Origin: Rhodanobacter sp. B04 | Lineage (GTDB): Bacteria; Pseudomonadota; Gammaproteobacteria; Xanthomonadales; Rhodanobacteraceae | NCBI RefSeq assembly: GCF_002001125.1 | Contig: NZ_MUNV01000006.1 | Location: 124,001-188,000, forward strand | Direction: 5' to 3' | DNA length: 64,000 bases | Shown: positions 33,496-41,875 of the stretch, piece by piece | How the letters are laid out: every line of letters begins with the position of its first letter | Numbering within the stretch: the first letter of the stretch is position 1 | The notes under the pieces: generated by a model | The model's database searches: none | Told to the model about the DNA's origin: nothing | The model's input: only the letters and a program-made list of their open reading frames with translations | Program-made: the position numbers and the translations under genes

Positions 33496-35541
33496 CTACG
33501 GCGAAGCAGGTTGCGTGGAGGTGGCGTTGGCCGGTGCGCCAGCCGGCGCGGGCGCCGGGCAGTCGATCGCCCTGCGCACCGTACCGGCATCCGGCAGTTG
33601 GTATGCCCGACCGATCGCCGTCAGCCGCGAACTCATCGGCAGCGCGTTGCCGTGCATGCGCCAGTCGTACATCACGCTGAAGTCCATCACGCGCGCCACG
33701 TATTCGCGGGTTTCCTTGAACGGGATGGTGGCGATGAACAAGTCGGGCGGCAGCTGGCTGCGTGCGGCCACCCATTGATCCGCGCGGTTGGGGCCGGCGT
33801 TGTAGGCGGCGCTGGCGAGCCAGGGGGCGCCGTTGTAGCGCGCCGCCACCTGCGCCAGGTAGCGCGTGCCGAGTTCGATGTTGACGGCCGGGTCGTACAG
33901 CGTCTCGCCGCCGCCCCAGTCGAGGCCGTTGCGCTTGGCCACCAGCGCGGCGGTGGCCGGCACCAGCTGCATCAGGCCGCGCGCGTCGGCAGCGGAGCGG
34001 GCGTCGCTCACCCACGCGCTTTCTGCGCGCAGGATGCCGTAGGCCCAGGCGGGGTCGATGCCGGCCTGCTCGGCCTGCGCTACCAGGCCGTCCTGGCTGG
34101 CGAGCGGGAAGCGTAGCGTGTAGTAGTGCATCGCCTCGTCGTGGTTGAGGGTGAATGCCGCGCGGTCGTACCAGCCGCGGGCGTCCGCCAGTTTGACGGC
34201 CAGCACTTGCGTGCGCTCGTCGACGCCATCCAGCGCGCGCGCCCATTCGCGCCGCGCCAGCTTCGGCAGGTCCACCGCGAACAGCTCGAACGCGCGCTGC
34301 AGGCCAGGTTGCGCAAGCAGCGCCTGCTCCTGCTGCGGGTCGTCGATCGGCGCACGCGGGCAGATCGCGTAGGGCAGTCCAAGCCGGTCGGCGGCGAGGA
34401 AACCGAAGAACGTGGTCTCCCGGGCGAGGCTGGCATACAAGGTCTGTGCCGGCATGGCCTGACCGGTGGCGGCCAGCGCACGGGCGCGGAAGTAGCGCCA
34501 TTCACCGTTCTGCTGCTGCCTGGCCGGCATCGCGTCGATCGCGGCCAGCACCGCCGGCCACTCCTGCTGAGCCAGCGCCACCCGCACCCGCCATTCGCGG
34601 CTGGCGTCGGACTGCGCGGCGGCGGGCAGGGCGATCAGCCGGGCCAGCGCGTCGTCGTCATAATCGGTGGCGTGGAACAGCGCCAGCGCGTGCAGGACCT
34701 GGTTGCGCTGCGGCTCGCTGAAGCTGAAGCGAGCCTGCAGCTTCTGCCAGGCGCTGTCGGCGCTGGCGGACTGGCGTCGCGCCAGCCGGCTCAGCGCCAG
34801 CGTCACCGCCTGCGTGTAGCGTGCGGTGTCGGGCCAGTTTGCGGCCGCTGCCGCTGCACTCGCCGGATCGCGCAAGGCCAGCGCCAGTTGCTGTGCGCTG
34901 GCGCGTTCGTCGGCCGGCAGCCAGTCGGCCAGGCTGGCGATGGTGCCGGCCTGGCCGGCATCGGCGGCGCGGTCGATCCGCGCCCATAGCCGGGCGCTGG
35001 TCAGCAGGCCCTGGTCGTGCGCGGCGTTCAACACCGGGTCGCAGGCGCCGGGCAGGTTCGGTTTCGCCCATAGCGCCGCCAGGTCCTTGTCGAAATCCAG
35101 CATGCCGCCGCTGGCCAGCCGCGCCTGCAGCGCATCGCAGCTCAGGGCGTCGTTGGTGCCCGGCTGGTACAGCGCGAGAAAACCGTCCCAGTCCTGGCGC
35201 CGCGCCAGTTCCAGCAGGAAGTCGCGGCGCAGGTCGGTGGCGGGAATCCAGTCCGGGTATTGCTTCAGGTACGACTCGACTGCGCTGCGGTCGACCTGCT
35301 GGATGTCGTGCTCGAGCGCGGCGGCCTGCAGGTAGGGGTACAGCGGATAGTCGCGCAGGCCGGTGGCCAGGCTGCGCCAGCCGTCACCGCCCTGCTGGGC
35401 AGCGGCATAGGCCTGCTTGAACGCGGCACGCTGGGCCGCATCGGGTTCGCCGGCATGTGCGCTCGTGGCACCGAGCAGCCAACTGGCGGCCAGCAGCAAG
35501 CCGGCCAGCATGGGGCGTCGTGACGTGGCGGGAACAGACAT
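33496..35541 (-). CDS. slt: Soluble lytic murein transglycosylase
   Basis: A 681-residue periplasmic Slt70-type enzyme. After a signal peptide (about 30 residues, ending AHA) comes a long alpha-superhelical ring (to about residue 480) and a C-terminal lysozyme-like domain. The catalytic glutamate is in YGILRAESAWVSDARS (Glu507), followed by the family motifs ARGLMQLVPATA, YDPAVNIELGTRYLAQV and ASAAYNAGPNR. It cleaves the MurNAc-GlcNAc bond of peptidoglycan from the chain end, forming 1,6-anhydro-MurNAc, for wall recycling. Length is close to E. coli Slt (645). An AGGAG site lies 5 bases before the ATG; the longer upstream frame is rejected. It is divergent from the GH17-like gene. Confidence 0.94.
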   Translation of the reverse strand: MSVPATSRRPMLAGLLLAASWLLGATSAHAGEPDAAQRAAFKQAYAAAQQGGDGWRSLATGLRDYPLYPYLQAAALEHDIQQVDRSAVESYLKQYPDWIPATDLRRDFLLELARRQDWDGFLALYQPGTNDALSCDALQARLASGGMLDFDKDLAALWAKPNLPGACDPVLNAAHDQGLLTSARLWARIDRAADAGQAGTIASLADWLPADERASAQQLALALRDPASAAAAAANWPDTARYTQAVTLALSRLARRQSASADSAWQKLQARFSFSEPQRNQVLHALALFHATDYDDDALARLIALPAAAQSDASREWRVRVALAQQEWPAVLAAIDAMPARQQQNGEWRYFRARALAATGQAMPAQTLYASLARETTFFGFLAADRLGLPYAICPRAPIDDPQQEQALLAQPGLQRAFELFAVDLPKLARREWARALDGVDERTQVLAVKLADARGWYDRAAFTLNHDEAMHYYTLRFPLASQDGLVAQAEQAGIDPAWAYGILRAESAWVSDARSAADARGLMQLVPATAALVAKRNGLDWGGGETLYDPAVNIELGTRYLAQVAARYNGAPWLASAAYNAGPNRADQWVAARSQLPPDLFIATIPFKETREYVARVMDFSVMYDWRMHGNALPMSSRLTAIGRAYQLPDAGTVRRAIDCPAPAPAGAPANATSTQPASP

Positions 35542-35674
35542 GGAAACTCCTGCGATCAATCCGCTTGAAGTGTAGTTGATGCTCCCCGGACGGCCAGATG
35601 AACACGGGTGATCGGCGCATTCTGGCGTGCCTGTTAAGCTGACGCGCTTCCTCGTCAGCATCTACGGACCCGGC

Positions 35675-37273
35675 ATGTCGTCAGCCTCTTCGCCCGTCAA
35701 TCACCGGCACGGATTTGCGTGGCTGGCGCTGGCCTTGCTGGCGCTGGCCGGTGCGTACTGGTGGTGGGCGGTGGGGCGGCCGGTAGCGTTGCCGGACGCA
35801 CCGTCGGCGCGGATTGCCTGCGTGTCGTATGCGCCATTCCGCGAGGCGGGCGAAACGCCGCTCGATCCGAATGCGTTCATCAGCCCCGAGCGCATCGATG
35901 CCGACCTCAAGGCGTTGTCGCAGCGTTTCGATTGCGTGCGCACGTATTCGCAGGGGCAGGGTCTGAGCGCGGTGCCGGAGATCGCCAGCCGCTACGGCAT
36001 GAAGGTGCTGCTGGGGATCTGGCTGGGTGCCGACAAAAAGGCGAACGAACAGCAGGTGCAGCTCGGCATCGCCACCGCGCGCAAGTATCCGCAGGTGCTG
36101 CGCGGGGTGATCGTCGGCAACGAGGTGCTGTTGCGCGGTGAACTGTCCTCGGCGCAGCTGGCCGGTTATCTGCACCAGGTTCGCGCTGCGGTCAGCGTGC
36201 CGGTGACCTATGCGGATGTATGGGAGTTCTGGCTGCGCCATCCGGAACTGGCCAGCTCGGTCGATTACCTCACCATCCATATCCTGCCGTACTGGGAGGA
36301 CCAGCCGGTACCGCCGGAGCGCGCGGTGCAGCACGTGGCGACGGTGTACGCGAAAGCGCAGGCGGCGTTTCCCGGGCGCCGCGTGATGATCGGTGAAACC
36401 GGCTGGCCCAGCGCCGGGCGCCCGCGCCAGGCGGCCAGTGCCAGCGTGGTCAACGAGGCGCGCTACCTGCGCGAATTCCTGCGCTACGCGGCCACGGTGA
36501 ACATGCCGTACAACGTGATCGAGGCGTTCGACCAGCCGTGGAAGCGTGCGCAGGAGGGCACGGCTGGCGGTTACTGGGGCATCTTCGATGCGCAGGCGCG
36601 GCCGAAGTTCGCGATGGTCGGGCCGGTGACCGAGGAGCCACACTGGTGGGTCGGCTGGCTGGCTGGTGTGGCCGGCGCGGGCCTGTTCGTGCTGGTGGGG
36701 GCTTGGCGTCGTCGCTGGCGCGGTTGGCGCGGCTGGCTGATCTTGAAGCTGGCCGGGTTCGCCAGCGGTTGCGCGCTGGCCTGGCAGGTCCGGCAGATGC
36801 TGTTTGCCTGCCGCGATCCGTGGGAGTGGTCGGTGTCGCTGCTGGCCTGCGTGCTGGCCTTGTTCAGTGCGCTATGGCTGGCGCGCTGGCTCACGGCGCA
36901 AATGACGGCAGGCGAGTTGCCTGCGTTGCCGCGCTGGCTGCGCTTCGGCTGGCTGTTTGCGCTGGCGTTCTACGGGCTGCTGCTGGTGTTCGATGGCCGC
37001 TATCGTGATTTTCCGCTGGGCCTGTTCATGCTGCCCTGTACGGGTTACGCGCTGGTCGGCTGGCTGTTCGATCGGCGTGCGACGGCGATGCCGCTGCTGG
37101 AAGAGCGCTTCCTCGCCGTGGCGGTGTCCCTGCTGGCGGTGAGCGTGCTGGCGCAGGAGGCATGGCTGACGCCGGTGGCGTGGCTATGGCTTGGCCTGAA
37201 TCTGGCGATCGCGTGGCCGGTGCTGGCCGAGTGGTGGCGTGGATGGCAGAGCCTGCAAGCGCAGCAGGCGTAG
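35675..37273 (+). CDS. GH17-like glucan-active membrane protein
   Basis: A 532-residue protein. One N-terminal helix (about 14-31) anchors a GH17-type glycoside hydrolase/transglycosylase domain (about 44-330). The catalytic pair is present: acid/base in VIVGNEVLLRGE (Glu150) and nucleophile in VMIGETGWPSAG (Glu241). The C-terminal 200 residues hold about six further membrane helices. Proteobacterial relatives are annotated as beta-(1-6)-glucan synthases and branch or ligate beta-1,3-glucans such as cyclic periplasmic glucans. Whether this one hydrolyses or transfers cannot be told. The last 90 bases overlap the convergent small membrane-protein gene. Confidence 0.85.
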   Translation: MSSASSPVNHRHGFAWLALALLALAGAYWWWAVGRPVALPDAPSARIACVSYAPFREAGETPLDPNAFISPERIDADLKALSQRFDCVRTYSQGQGLSAVPEIASRYGMKVLLGIWLGADKKANEQQVQLGIATARKYPQVLRGVIVGNEVLLRGELSSAQLAGYLHQVRAAVSVPVTYADVWEFWLRHPELASSVDYLTIHILPYWEDQPVPPERAVQHVATVYAKAQAAFPGRRVMIGETGWPSAGRPRQAASASVVNEARYLREFLRYAATVNMPYNVIEAFDQPWKRAQEGTAGGYWGIFDAQARPKFAMVGPVTEEPHWWVGWLAGVAGAGLFVLVGAWRRRWRGWRGWLILKLAGFASGCALAWQVRQMLFACRDPWEWSVSLLACVLALFSALWLARWLTAQMTAGELPALPRWLRFGWLFALAFYGLLLVFDGRYRDFPLGLFMLPCTGYALVGWLFDRRATAMPLLEERFLAVAVSLLAVSVLAQEAWLTPVAWLWLGLNLAIAWPVLAEWWRGWQSLQAQQA

Positions 37274-37618
37274 GCAACCGATCAGCAGCGCCAGCGCACC
37301 GGGCTCGAAGCAGTACAGCTCCAGCGCAAACATGCCCAGTGCAGCGGCCAGCCAGGCGGTCCATGGGTGCTTCCACAGCAGTGCCATCGCCGCGGCGGCA
37401 AGTGCGGCGACGCCGTAGACGGTGACCCCGTAGGCGTGATGCTGGAAGCCCAGCACCAGCCATTGCCGCCATTCGCACCAGGCCGGGCTGTGCTCACCGC
37501 TGCACAGCTGGCCGATGGCGCTGGACTCGATCAGGTCATAGCGCAGCCACGCGGCGCCCAGCGCCACACTCAGCAGCATCAGCCATGCAGCCGCATGTCG
37601 CCACACGCGTGCAGTCAC
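37184..37618 (-). CDS. Small integral membrane protein, unknown
   Basis: A 144-residue protein with about four hydrophobic helices (11-28, 60-75, 78-95 and 98-125) and a cysteine pair in QLCSGEHSPAWCEW that would face one side of the membrane. The GTG start overlaps the stop of the upstream hydrolase gene by four bases (GTGA), which argues that it is a real translated partner. Its 3' end runs 90 bases antisense into the GH17-like gene. No family was recognised. Confidence 0.65.
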   Translation of the reverse strand: MTARVWRHAAAWLMLLSVALGAAWLRYDLIESSAIGQLCSGEHSPAWCEWRQWLVLGFQHHAYGVTVYGVAALAAAAMALLWKHPWTAWLAAALGMFALELYCFEPGALALLIGCLRLLRLQALPSTPPLGQHRPRDRQIQAKP

Positions 37619-38430
37619 CGGTGACGCCTCCGCGCAGGTGCCTTGCCGCCGACATGCGCGGGCAGGCGGATTTCCGCCGCCAGTGGCAGGTGGTCGGAAA
37701 AGGCCTGTGGCATGGCCCAGCGCCTGTCGAGCCGAATCGCCGCCGAGGTCAGGATGTGATCCAGCGCGCGCCGCGGCTTCCAGCTGGGGAAGGTGAGCGT
37801 CGGTTCGGTCGGCGGCTGCAGGCTGCATCTGTTGAACAAGTGGCGCATCTCCGCACTGTCGGGCTCGGTGTTCAGGTCGCCCATCAGCACCGCATGCGGG
37901 AAATCCTGCAGCAACTCGGCGATGAAGCCGAGCTGGCGCACGCGCGCCGGTGCACTCAATGACAGATGCGCGATCATCACCGCCAGTGCGCTGTCGCCTT
38001 CGCCGAACTGGGCCAGCAGCGCGCCACGGCCGGGGATGCGGCTGGGCAACGGGTAATCCAGCACCGAATGCGGTTCCAGCCGGCTGATCAGCCCGTTCGC
38101 GGTGTGCGCCAGCCGTGCCATCGCGCGGTTCGGTTGATGGCTCCAGTACGGCATCCCGGCGGTTTCGGCGAGATAACGGGTCTGGTTGAGGAAGCCCGAG
38201 CGCAGGCTGCCGGCGTCGGCTTCCTGCAGGCCGATCACGTCGAACTGCGGCAGCATCTCGGCGAGCCGGTCGAGGTTGTCCATCTTGCTGCGCCCCGGCA
38301 GCACCGCCTTGATGCTGCGGGTGACGTACTCGCTATAGCGTTGCACGCTGGCGCCCGCCAGGATGTTGCAGCTCAGCAGGCGCAGGCGGCGCTCGGCAGG
38401 GGCGGCTTGGAGGGAAGCGGCGCGGGTCAT
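37615..38430 (-). CDS. Endonuclease/exonuclease/phosphatase (EEP) superfamily hydrolase
   Basis: A 271-residue EEP-fold protein. The metal and active-site motifs are in order: RLLSCNILAG (Asn), VIGLQEADAG (Glu ligand), AVMIAHLSLSA (His), VLMGDLNTEPDSAEM (Asp/Asn pair) and FSDHLPLAAEI (final Asp-His). No signal peptide is evident. Members hydrolyse phosphodiesters of nucleic acids, sphingomyelin or inositol phosphates; the substrate here is unknown. It is translationally coupled to the small membrane-protein gene downstream, and both lie between the GH17-like gene and the DsbA genes. Confidence 0.88.
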   Translation of the reverse strand: MTRAASLQAAPAERRLRLLSCNILAGASVQRYSEYVTRSIKAVLPGRSKMDNLDRLAEMLPQFDVIGLQEADAGSLRSGFLNQTRYLAETAGMPYWSHQPNRAMARLAHTANGLISRLEPHSVLDYPLPSRIPGRGALLAQFGEGDSALAVMIAHLSLSAPARVRQLGFIAELLQDFPHAVLMGDLNTEPDSAEMRHLFNRCSLQPPTEPTLTFPSWKPRRALDHILTSAAIRLDRRWAMPQAFSDHLPLAAEIRLPAHVGGKAPARRRHR

Positions 38431-38456
38431 TGCAACACACTGCACGGGGAGGGGAT

Positions 38457-38486
38457 GCCGACGGTCCCGCAAGCGGAACCGTCGGC
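38457..38486 (-). terminator. 13-bp stem-loop downstream of dsbA
   Basis: Arms around GCCGACGGT pair over 13 positions, with one G-U pair when read on the minus strand, and a 4-base loop. It lies 76 bases after the dsbA stop. No T-run, so moderate confidence. Confidence 0.5.
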
Positions 38487-38562
38487 CGATACTGCAGAAA
38501 GCATGATTCACCGGAAGTGAACCACCCACCAGCCGCGCTCGGCGCGCCCGCAGGTGGCCGGA

Positions 38563-39213
38563 TTACTTGTTGCCCAGCTCGCGCTTGGCCAGCCACAAGG
38601 CGACGGCGGCCAGCTCATCCATGGACTGGACGTTGTTCACCTTGTACTTGCCATCGATCACGATGCTCGGGGTGCCGTCCACCTGCCATTTCTGGATCAG
38701 GGCCAGATCGGCCTTCAGCTTGGCGGTGGCCTCGGGCGAGTTGGCGATGCGCAGGAATTCGTCGCGGTTGACGCCCTGGCGTGCATAGAAATCGGCCAGC
38801 TCATCCATCGAGTTGATCGGGTAATGCTCGTCGAACTTGGCCGTGAACAGCTGCCGGTGCGTGCGGTCGACCACGCCGAGCTGGTTGGCCGCGTAATAGG
38901 CACGCGCAAACGGCAGCCACTGCTCGCTGAAGGGGGCCGGCACCAGCTTGAATGCCACGCCGGCCGGCAGTTCCTTGCGCAGCTTGTCGGCGATCGGTGC
39001 GAAATGCGCGCAGTGGATGCAGCCGTAGGAGAACACTTCGACCACCTCCACCTTGCCCGCGCTGCTGTAGCGCTGGTGCGGGCCGGGCAGGGTCACGTAT
39101 TGGTTGCCTTCGGTATACGGTGCCGGCGAGACGGACTGGGCGGCGCAGGTGCTGGCCAGCAGCAGGCTGCCAAGCAGGGCGAGCAGGCAGGGACGGGCAA
39201 ATCGCTTGAACAT
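38563..39213 (-). CDS. dsbA: Thiol:disulfide interchange protein DsbA
   Basis: A 216-residue periplasmic oxidase of the DsbA/DsbL type. A signal peptide (about 23 residues) precedes the thioredoxin domain; the active site is FSYGCIHCAHF (Cys65 and Cys68), and the cis-proline loop is GTPSIVIDGKY. An alpha-helical insert (about 85-160) is normal for DsbA. It introduces disulfides into exported proteins and is reoxidised by DsbB. It is one of two DsbA-like genes in tandem; the second lies 67 bases upstream on the same strand. The ATG at 39213 is preferred over the upstream start. Confidence 0.93.
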   Translation of the reverse strand: MFKRFARPCLLALLGSLLLASTCAAQSVSPAPYTEGNQYVTLPGPHQRYSSAGKVEVVEVFSYGCIHCAHFAPIADKLRKELPAGVAFKLVPAPFSEQWLPFARAYYAANQLGVVDRTHRQLFTAKFDEHYPINSMDELADFYARQGVNRDEFLRIANSPEATAKLKADLALIQKWQVDGTPSIVIDGKYKVNNVQSMDELAAVALWLAKRELGNK

Positions 39214-39280
39214 GTGACGATCTCTACGCAAGGTGGCGGTTCGGTTGTCGGACAGTGAGACTAACCGAACCGTTCGGGAC

Positions 39281-40159
39281 CTACTTGCCAGCCGCTTCCT
39301 TGGCCACCAGCCACTGGGTCAGCTCGACCGACTGCGCGTAGCCACCGGCAGTGGCTGCCGTGAAACGATACTTGCCGTTGACCACCATGGTCGGCGTGCT
39401 GTCCACGCCGTAAGCCTTCATCAGGTCGTCGGCGCGCTTCATCTTGGTGTTCACCGTGAACGAATTGGCGATACCGGTGAACTCCTGCGGATTGACGCCG
39501 TACTTGGCATAGAACTTCGCCACATCATCGATGGTCGGCCATGCTTCCTTCGGCTTCAACTTGCCGGCCTTGAGGTCGTAGCTGGCCAGCTCGCCGCTCT
39601 TCCACACCGCGTCGTACATTGCATCGTGGGTCTTGTCGACCACGCCCAGCGCCTGGGCGGCGTAGAACGCGCGCTGGAACAGCGGCCAGTTCTCGTCCGG
39701 GCGGAACGAGGCCGGCAGGTAGTTCATCACGGCATCCGCCGGCAGGCTCTTGGCGATCTGGTCCACGGTGTCATGGAACGCATTGCACGCCGGGCAGGCA
39801 TAGGAGAACACCTCGGTGACCTCGATCTTGCCGGGGTGGCTGGTCGGTTGCGCCGGGTCGATCAGGAAGTAGTTCTTGCCCTCGACCCACTTGCCGGTAT
39901 CGACAAACGGAGTGGCCGGTGCCGCCGGGGCTGGCGCCGCGGCTGTCGTGCCGCTGGCCGCCGGAGCGGTGCTGGCCGAGGCGGCAGGAGCCGTCGCGGT
40001 CGCTGCGACAGCCGGCACCGGACTGCTGGCTGCCGGGGTGGCGGCTGCGCTGGTGGTCGCGGCAGGTGCAGCTGGCTGGGCGGCACCGCTGCCATTGTCA
40101 TGGCTGCAGGCGGCAAGCGCGAGCAGGGCGGCACACAGGATCGGCAGACGCTTCAACAT
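39281..40159 (-). CDS. DsbA-like disulfide oxidoreductase lipoprotein
   Basis: A 292-residue protein with a lipobox (ALLALAACSHD) and a 65-residue Ala/Pro/Thr/Ser-rich tether (about 20-85). The DsbA domain follows, with active site FSYACPACNAF (Cys122 and Cys125) and cis-proline loop STPTMVVNGKY. The CPAC site differs from CPHC and CIHC, so the redox potential may differ. The tether suggests it works from a membrane, reaching across the periplasm. GAGG lies 6 bases before the ATG. It sits between cytochrome c4 and the soluble DsbA on the same strand; a link to cytochrome c maturation is an inference from position. Confidence 0.9.
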   Translation of the reverse strand: MLKRLPILCAALLALAACSHDNGSGAAQPAAPAATTSAAATPAASSPVPAVAATATAPAASASTAPAASGTTAAAPAPAAPATPFVDTGKWVEGKNYFLIDPAQPTSHPGKIEVTEVFSYACPACNAFHDTVDQIAKSLPADAVMNYLPASFRPDENWPLFQRAFYAAQALGVVDKTHDAMYDAVWKSGELASYDLKAGKLKPKEAWPTIDDVAKFYAKYGVNPQEFTGIANSFTVNTKMKRADDLMKAYGVDSTPTMVVNGKYRFTAATAGGYAQSVELTQWLVAKEAAGK

Positions 40160-40222
40160 GGAGTACCTCGGCGGCGGAACTTGGACTTGATTGACTCGGG
40201 GGGAGTGCGGCTGAAACCGACA

Positions 40223-40244
40223 GCGCCGACCTTGTGGTCGGCGC
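40223..40244 (-). terminator. 9-bp stem-loop after the cytochrome c4 gene
   Basis: Perfect inverted repeat GCGCCGACC / GGTCGGCGC with a TTGT loop, 14 bases after the cytochrome c4 stop. No clear T-run, so an attenuator or processing site is also possible. Confidence 0.5.
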
Positions 40245-40258
40245 ATGAATCGTCCGGA

Positions 40259-41005
40259 TCAGGGTGTGGCGGCAGCAGGCTGGTTGTCGGTGCTGTGCAG
40301 ACCTTCGATGTAACTGGCCAGTGCGGCGATATCGTCGGCGTCGAGTTTCTGTGCGATCGACGGCATGATCTGCGCGTGCGCGTCGTCGCCCCAGGTGGTG
40401 CCGTCGTGCCAGGACTTCAGTGTGGCCTGGATGTACTGCGCGTGCTGGCTGGTGAGCTGCGGGTACATCGCGCCCGGGTTGCCGCGGCCATCGACGCTGT
40501 GGCAGGCCATGCAGGCAGGGATATCGCGCTTGGTATCGCCCTGGCGGAACAAGGTTTCGCCATGCTCGACCAGTGCCTGGTCGGCTACGCCGGGCAGCGG
40601 GGTCTTGCTGGAGAAGTAGGCGCCGATGTCATGCATGTCCTGTTCGGACAGCGGTGTGGCCATGCCCAGCATGATCGGGTTCTGCCGCGTGCCGGCCTTG
40701 AAGTCGGTCAGCTGGCGGACGATGTACTGCTCACTCTGGCCAGCCAGCTTCGGATACTGTGCATCGCTGGAGTTGCCATCGAGGCCGTGGCAGGCGCCGC
40801 AGACTGCCGCCTTGGCTTGGCCGGCGGTGGCGTCGCCCGGCTTGATGGCGGCTTCCGCCGGTGTGGCCGCGGTGGCGGCAGCGGCTGGCGCGTTGGTTTT
40901 CGGCTGCGCATCCTGTGCCATCAGCACACTGGCAGACAGCGCAAACACCAGGGCAATGGCGGACCCGAGAACAGCGGGCCGAAAACCAGCGGACCGAAAA
41001 CTCAT
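40259..41005 (-). CDS. Cytochrome c4 (diheme)
   Basis: A 248-residue periplasmic diheme protein with a signal peptide of about 34 residues (ending LMAQ). Heme motifs are CGACH (69-73) and CMACH (165-169), each followed by the c4 pattern: GLDGNSSDAQYPKLAGQSEQYIVRQL and SVDGRGNPGAMYPQLTSQHAQYIQATL. Axial methionines are probably in NPIMLGMATPL and QIMPSIAQKL. It carries electrons between the bc1 complex and terminal oxidases. A linker rich in Ala lies between signal and first heme. A GGGAG site is 8 bases before the ATG. It is divergent from engB. Confidence 0.94.
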   Translation of the reverse strand: MSFRSAGFRPAVLGSAIALVFALSASVLMAQDAQPKTNAPAAAATAATPAEAAIKPGDATAGQAKAAVCGACHGLDGNSSDAQYPKLAGQSEQYIVRQLTDFKAGTRQNPIMLGMATPLSEQDMHDIGAYFSSKTPLPGVADQALVEHGETLFRQGDTKRDIPACMACHSVDGRGNPGAMYPQLTSQHAQYIQATLKSWHDGTTWGDDAHAQIMPSIAQKLDADDIAALASYIEGLHSTDNQPAAATP

Positions 41006-41121
41006 ACACTTGACTCCCGAGAGACTTGCGAACACTGCCGTGGATTGCAGCCATCAGGCCTGCAGCAGGCAGAAACCGCAGAATTATCCCTGTGCCACCA
41101 TAGCTTGGTCAAACCATTCCC

Positions 41122-41826
41122 ATGTCCAATCCCCTGCAAGGCGCGCAGTTCGTGCTCGCCGCACATCGCATCAGCCAGCTGCCTGCCGATCAAGGCGCCG
41201 AAGTGGCGTTCGCCGGCCGCTCCAATGCGGGCAAGTCCAGCGCGCTCAATGCACTGACTGGGCACAAGGGGCTGGCGCGCACCTCCAAGACGCCCGGACG
41301 CACCCAGCAGATGGTGGCCTTCAGCCTGCCGCCGTACAAGGATGTACCAGTGTCGCGGGCGCAGGATGCGCAGGAGCGACCGCCGCTAACCCAGGTCGAT
41401 GGCCAGCCGCCGCTGGACGTGCGCCTGATCGATCTGCCCGGTTACGGCTACGCCAAGGTGCCGCTGGAGATGCGCGAGCACTGGAAGCTGGAAATCGATG
41501 CCTACCTGCACCAGCGCCGCAGCCTGCGCGGGCTGGTGCTGATCGTCGACATCCGCCATCCACTGAAGGAGTTCGACCGGCTGATGCTGGAGTTCTGCTC
41601 CGCCACCCAGCTGCCCTGCCATCTGCTGCTGACCAAGGCCGACAAGCTGTCGCGCGGGCAGGCCACGCAGGCGCTGGCGGCGCTGCGCAAGCAATTTGCG
41701 GCTGAAGGCTTGCATGCCACCGCGCAGGTGTTTTCCTCCTCGGCCGGTACGGGCGTGGACGAGGCGCGCCAGGCAGTGATGACGCTGCTGCGGCAGCCGC
41801 GCGAAGGCGCGCATCAGCGGCGCTAG
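41122..41826 (+). CDS. engB: Ribosome biogenesis GTP-binding protein EngB/YsxC
   Basis: A 234-residue GTPase needed for 50S assembly. G motifs: G1 GRSNAGKSS (32-40), G2 KTPGRTQ, G3 DLPGYGYAKV, G4 LLTKADKL and G5 FSSSAGTG. It is longer than E. coli EngB (210) because of about 25 extra residues at about 69-96 between G2 and G3 (SLPPYKDVPVSRAQDAQERP). No ribosome site is evident before the ATG. A strong stem-loop follows. It is divergent from the cytochrome c4 gene, an arrangement common in Xanthomonadales by recollection. Confidence 0.94.
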   Translation: MSNPLQGAQFVLAAHRISQLPADQGAEVAFAGRSNAGKSSALNALTGHKGLARTSKTPGRTQQMVAFSLPPYKDVPVSRAQDAQERPPLTQVDGQPPLDVRLIDLPGYGYAKVPLEMREHWKLEIDAYLHQRRSLRGLVLIVDIRHPLKEFDRLMLEFCSATQLPCHLLLTKADKLSRGQATQALAALRKQFAAEGLHATAQVFSSSAGTGVDEARQAVMTLLRQPREGAHQRR

Positions 41827-41839
41827 CCCGGGTGTTGCC

Positions 41840-41867
41840 GATGGCAGCGACCTGGGTCGCTGCCATC
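41840..41867. terminator. 12-bp stem-loop between engB and msrC
   Basis: Perfect inverted repeat GATGGCAGCGAC / GTCGCTGCCATC with a CTGG loop in the 49-bp gap between convergent stops. Probable bidirectional terminator without T-runs. Confidence 0.65.
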
Positions 41868-41875
41868 CGAACGGA

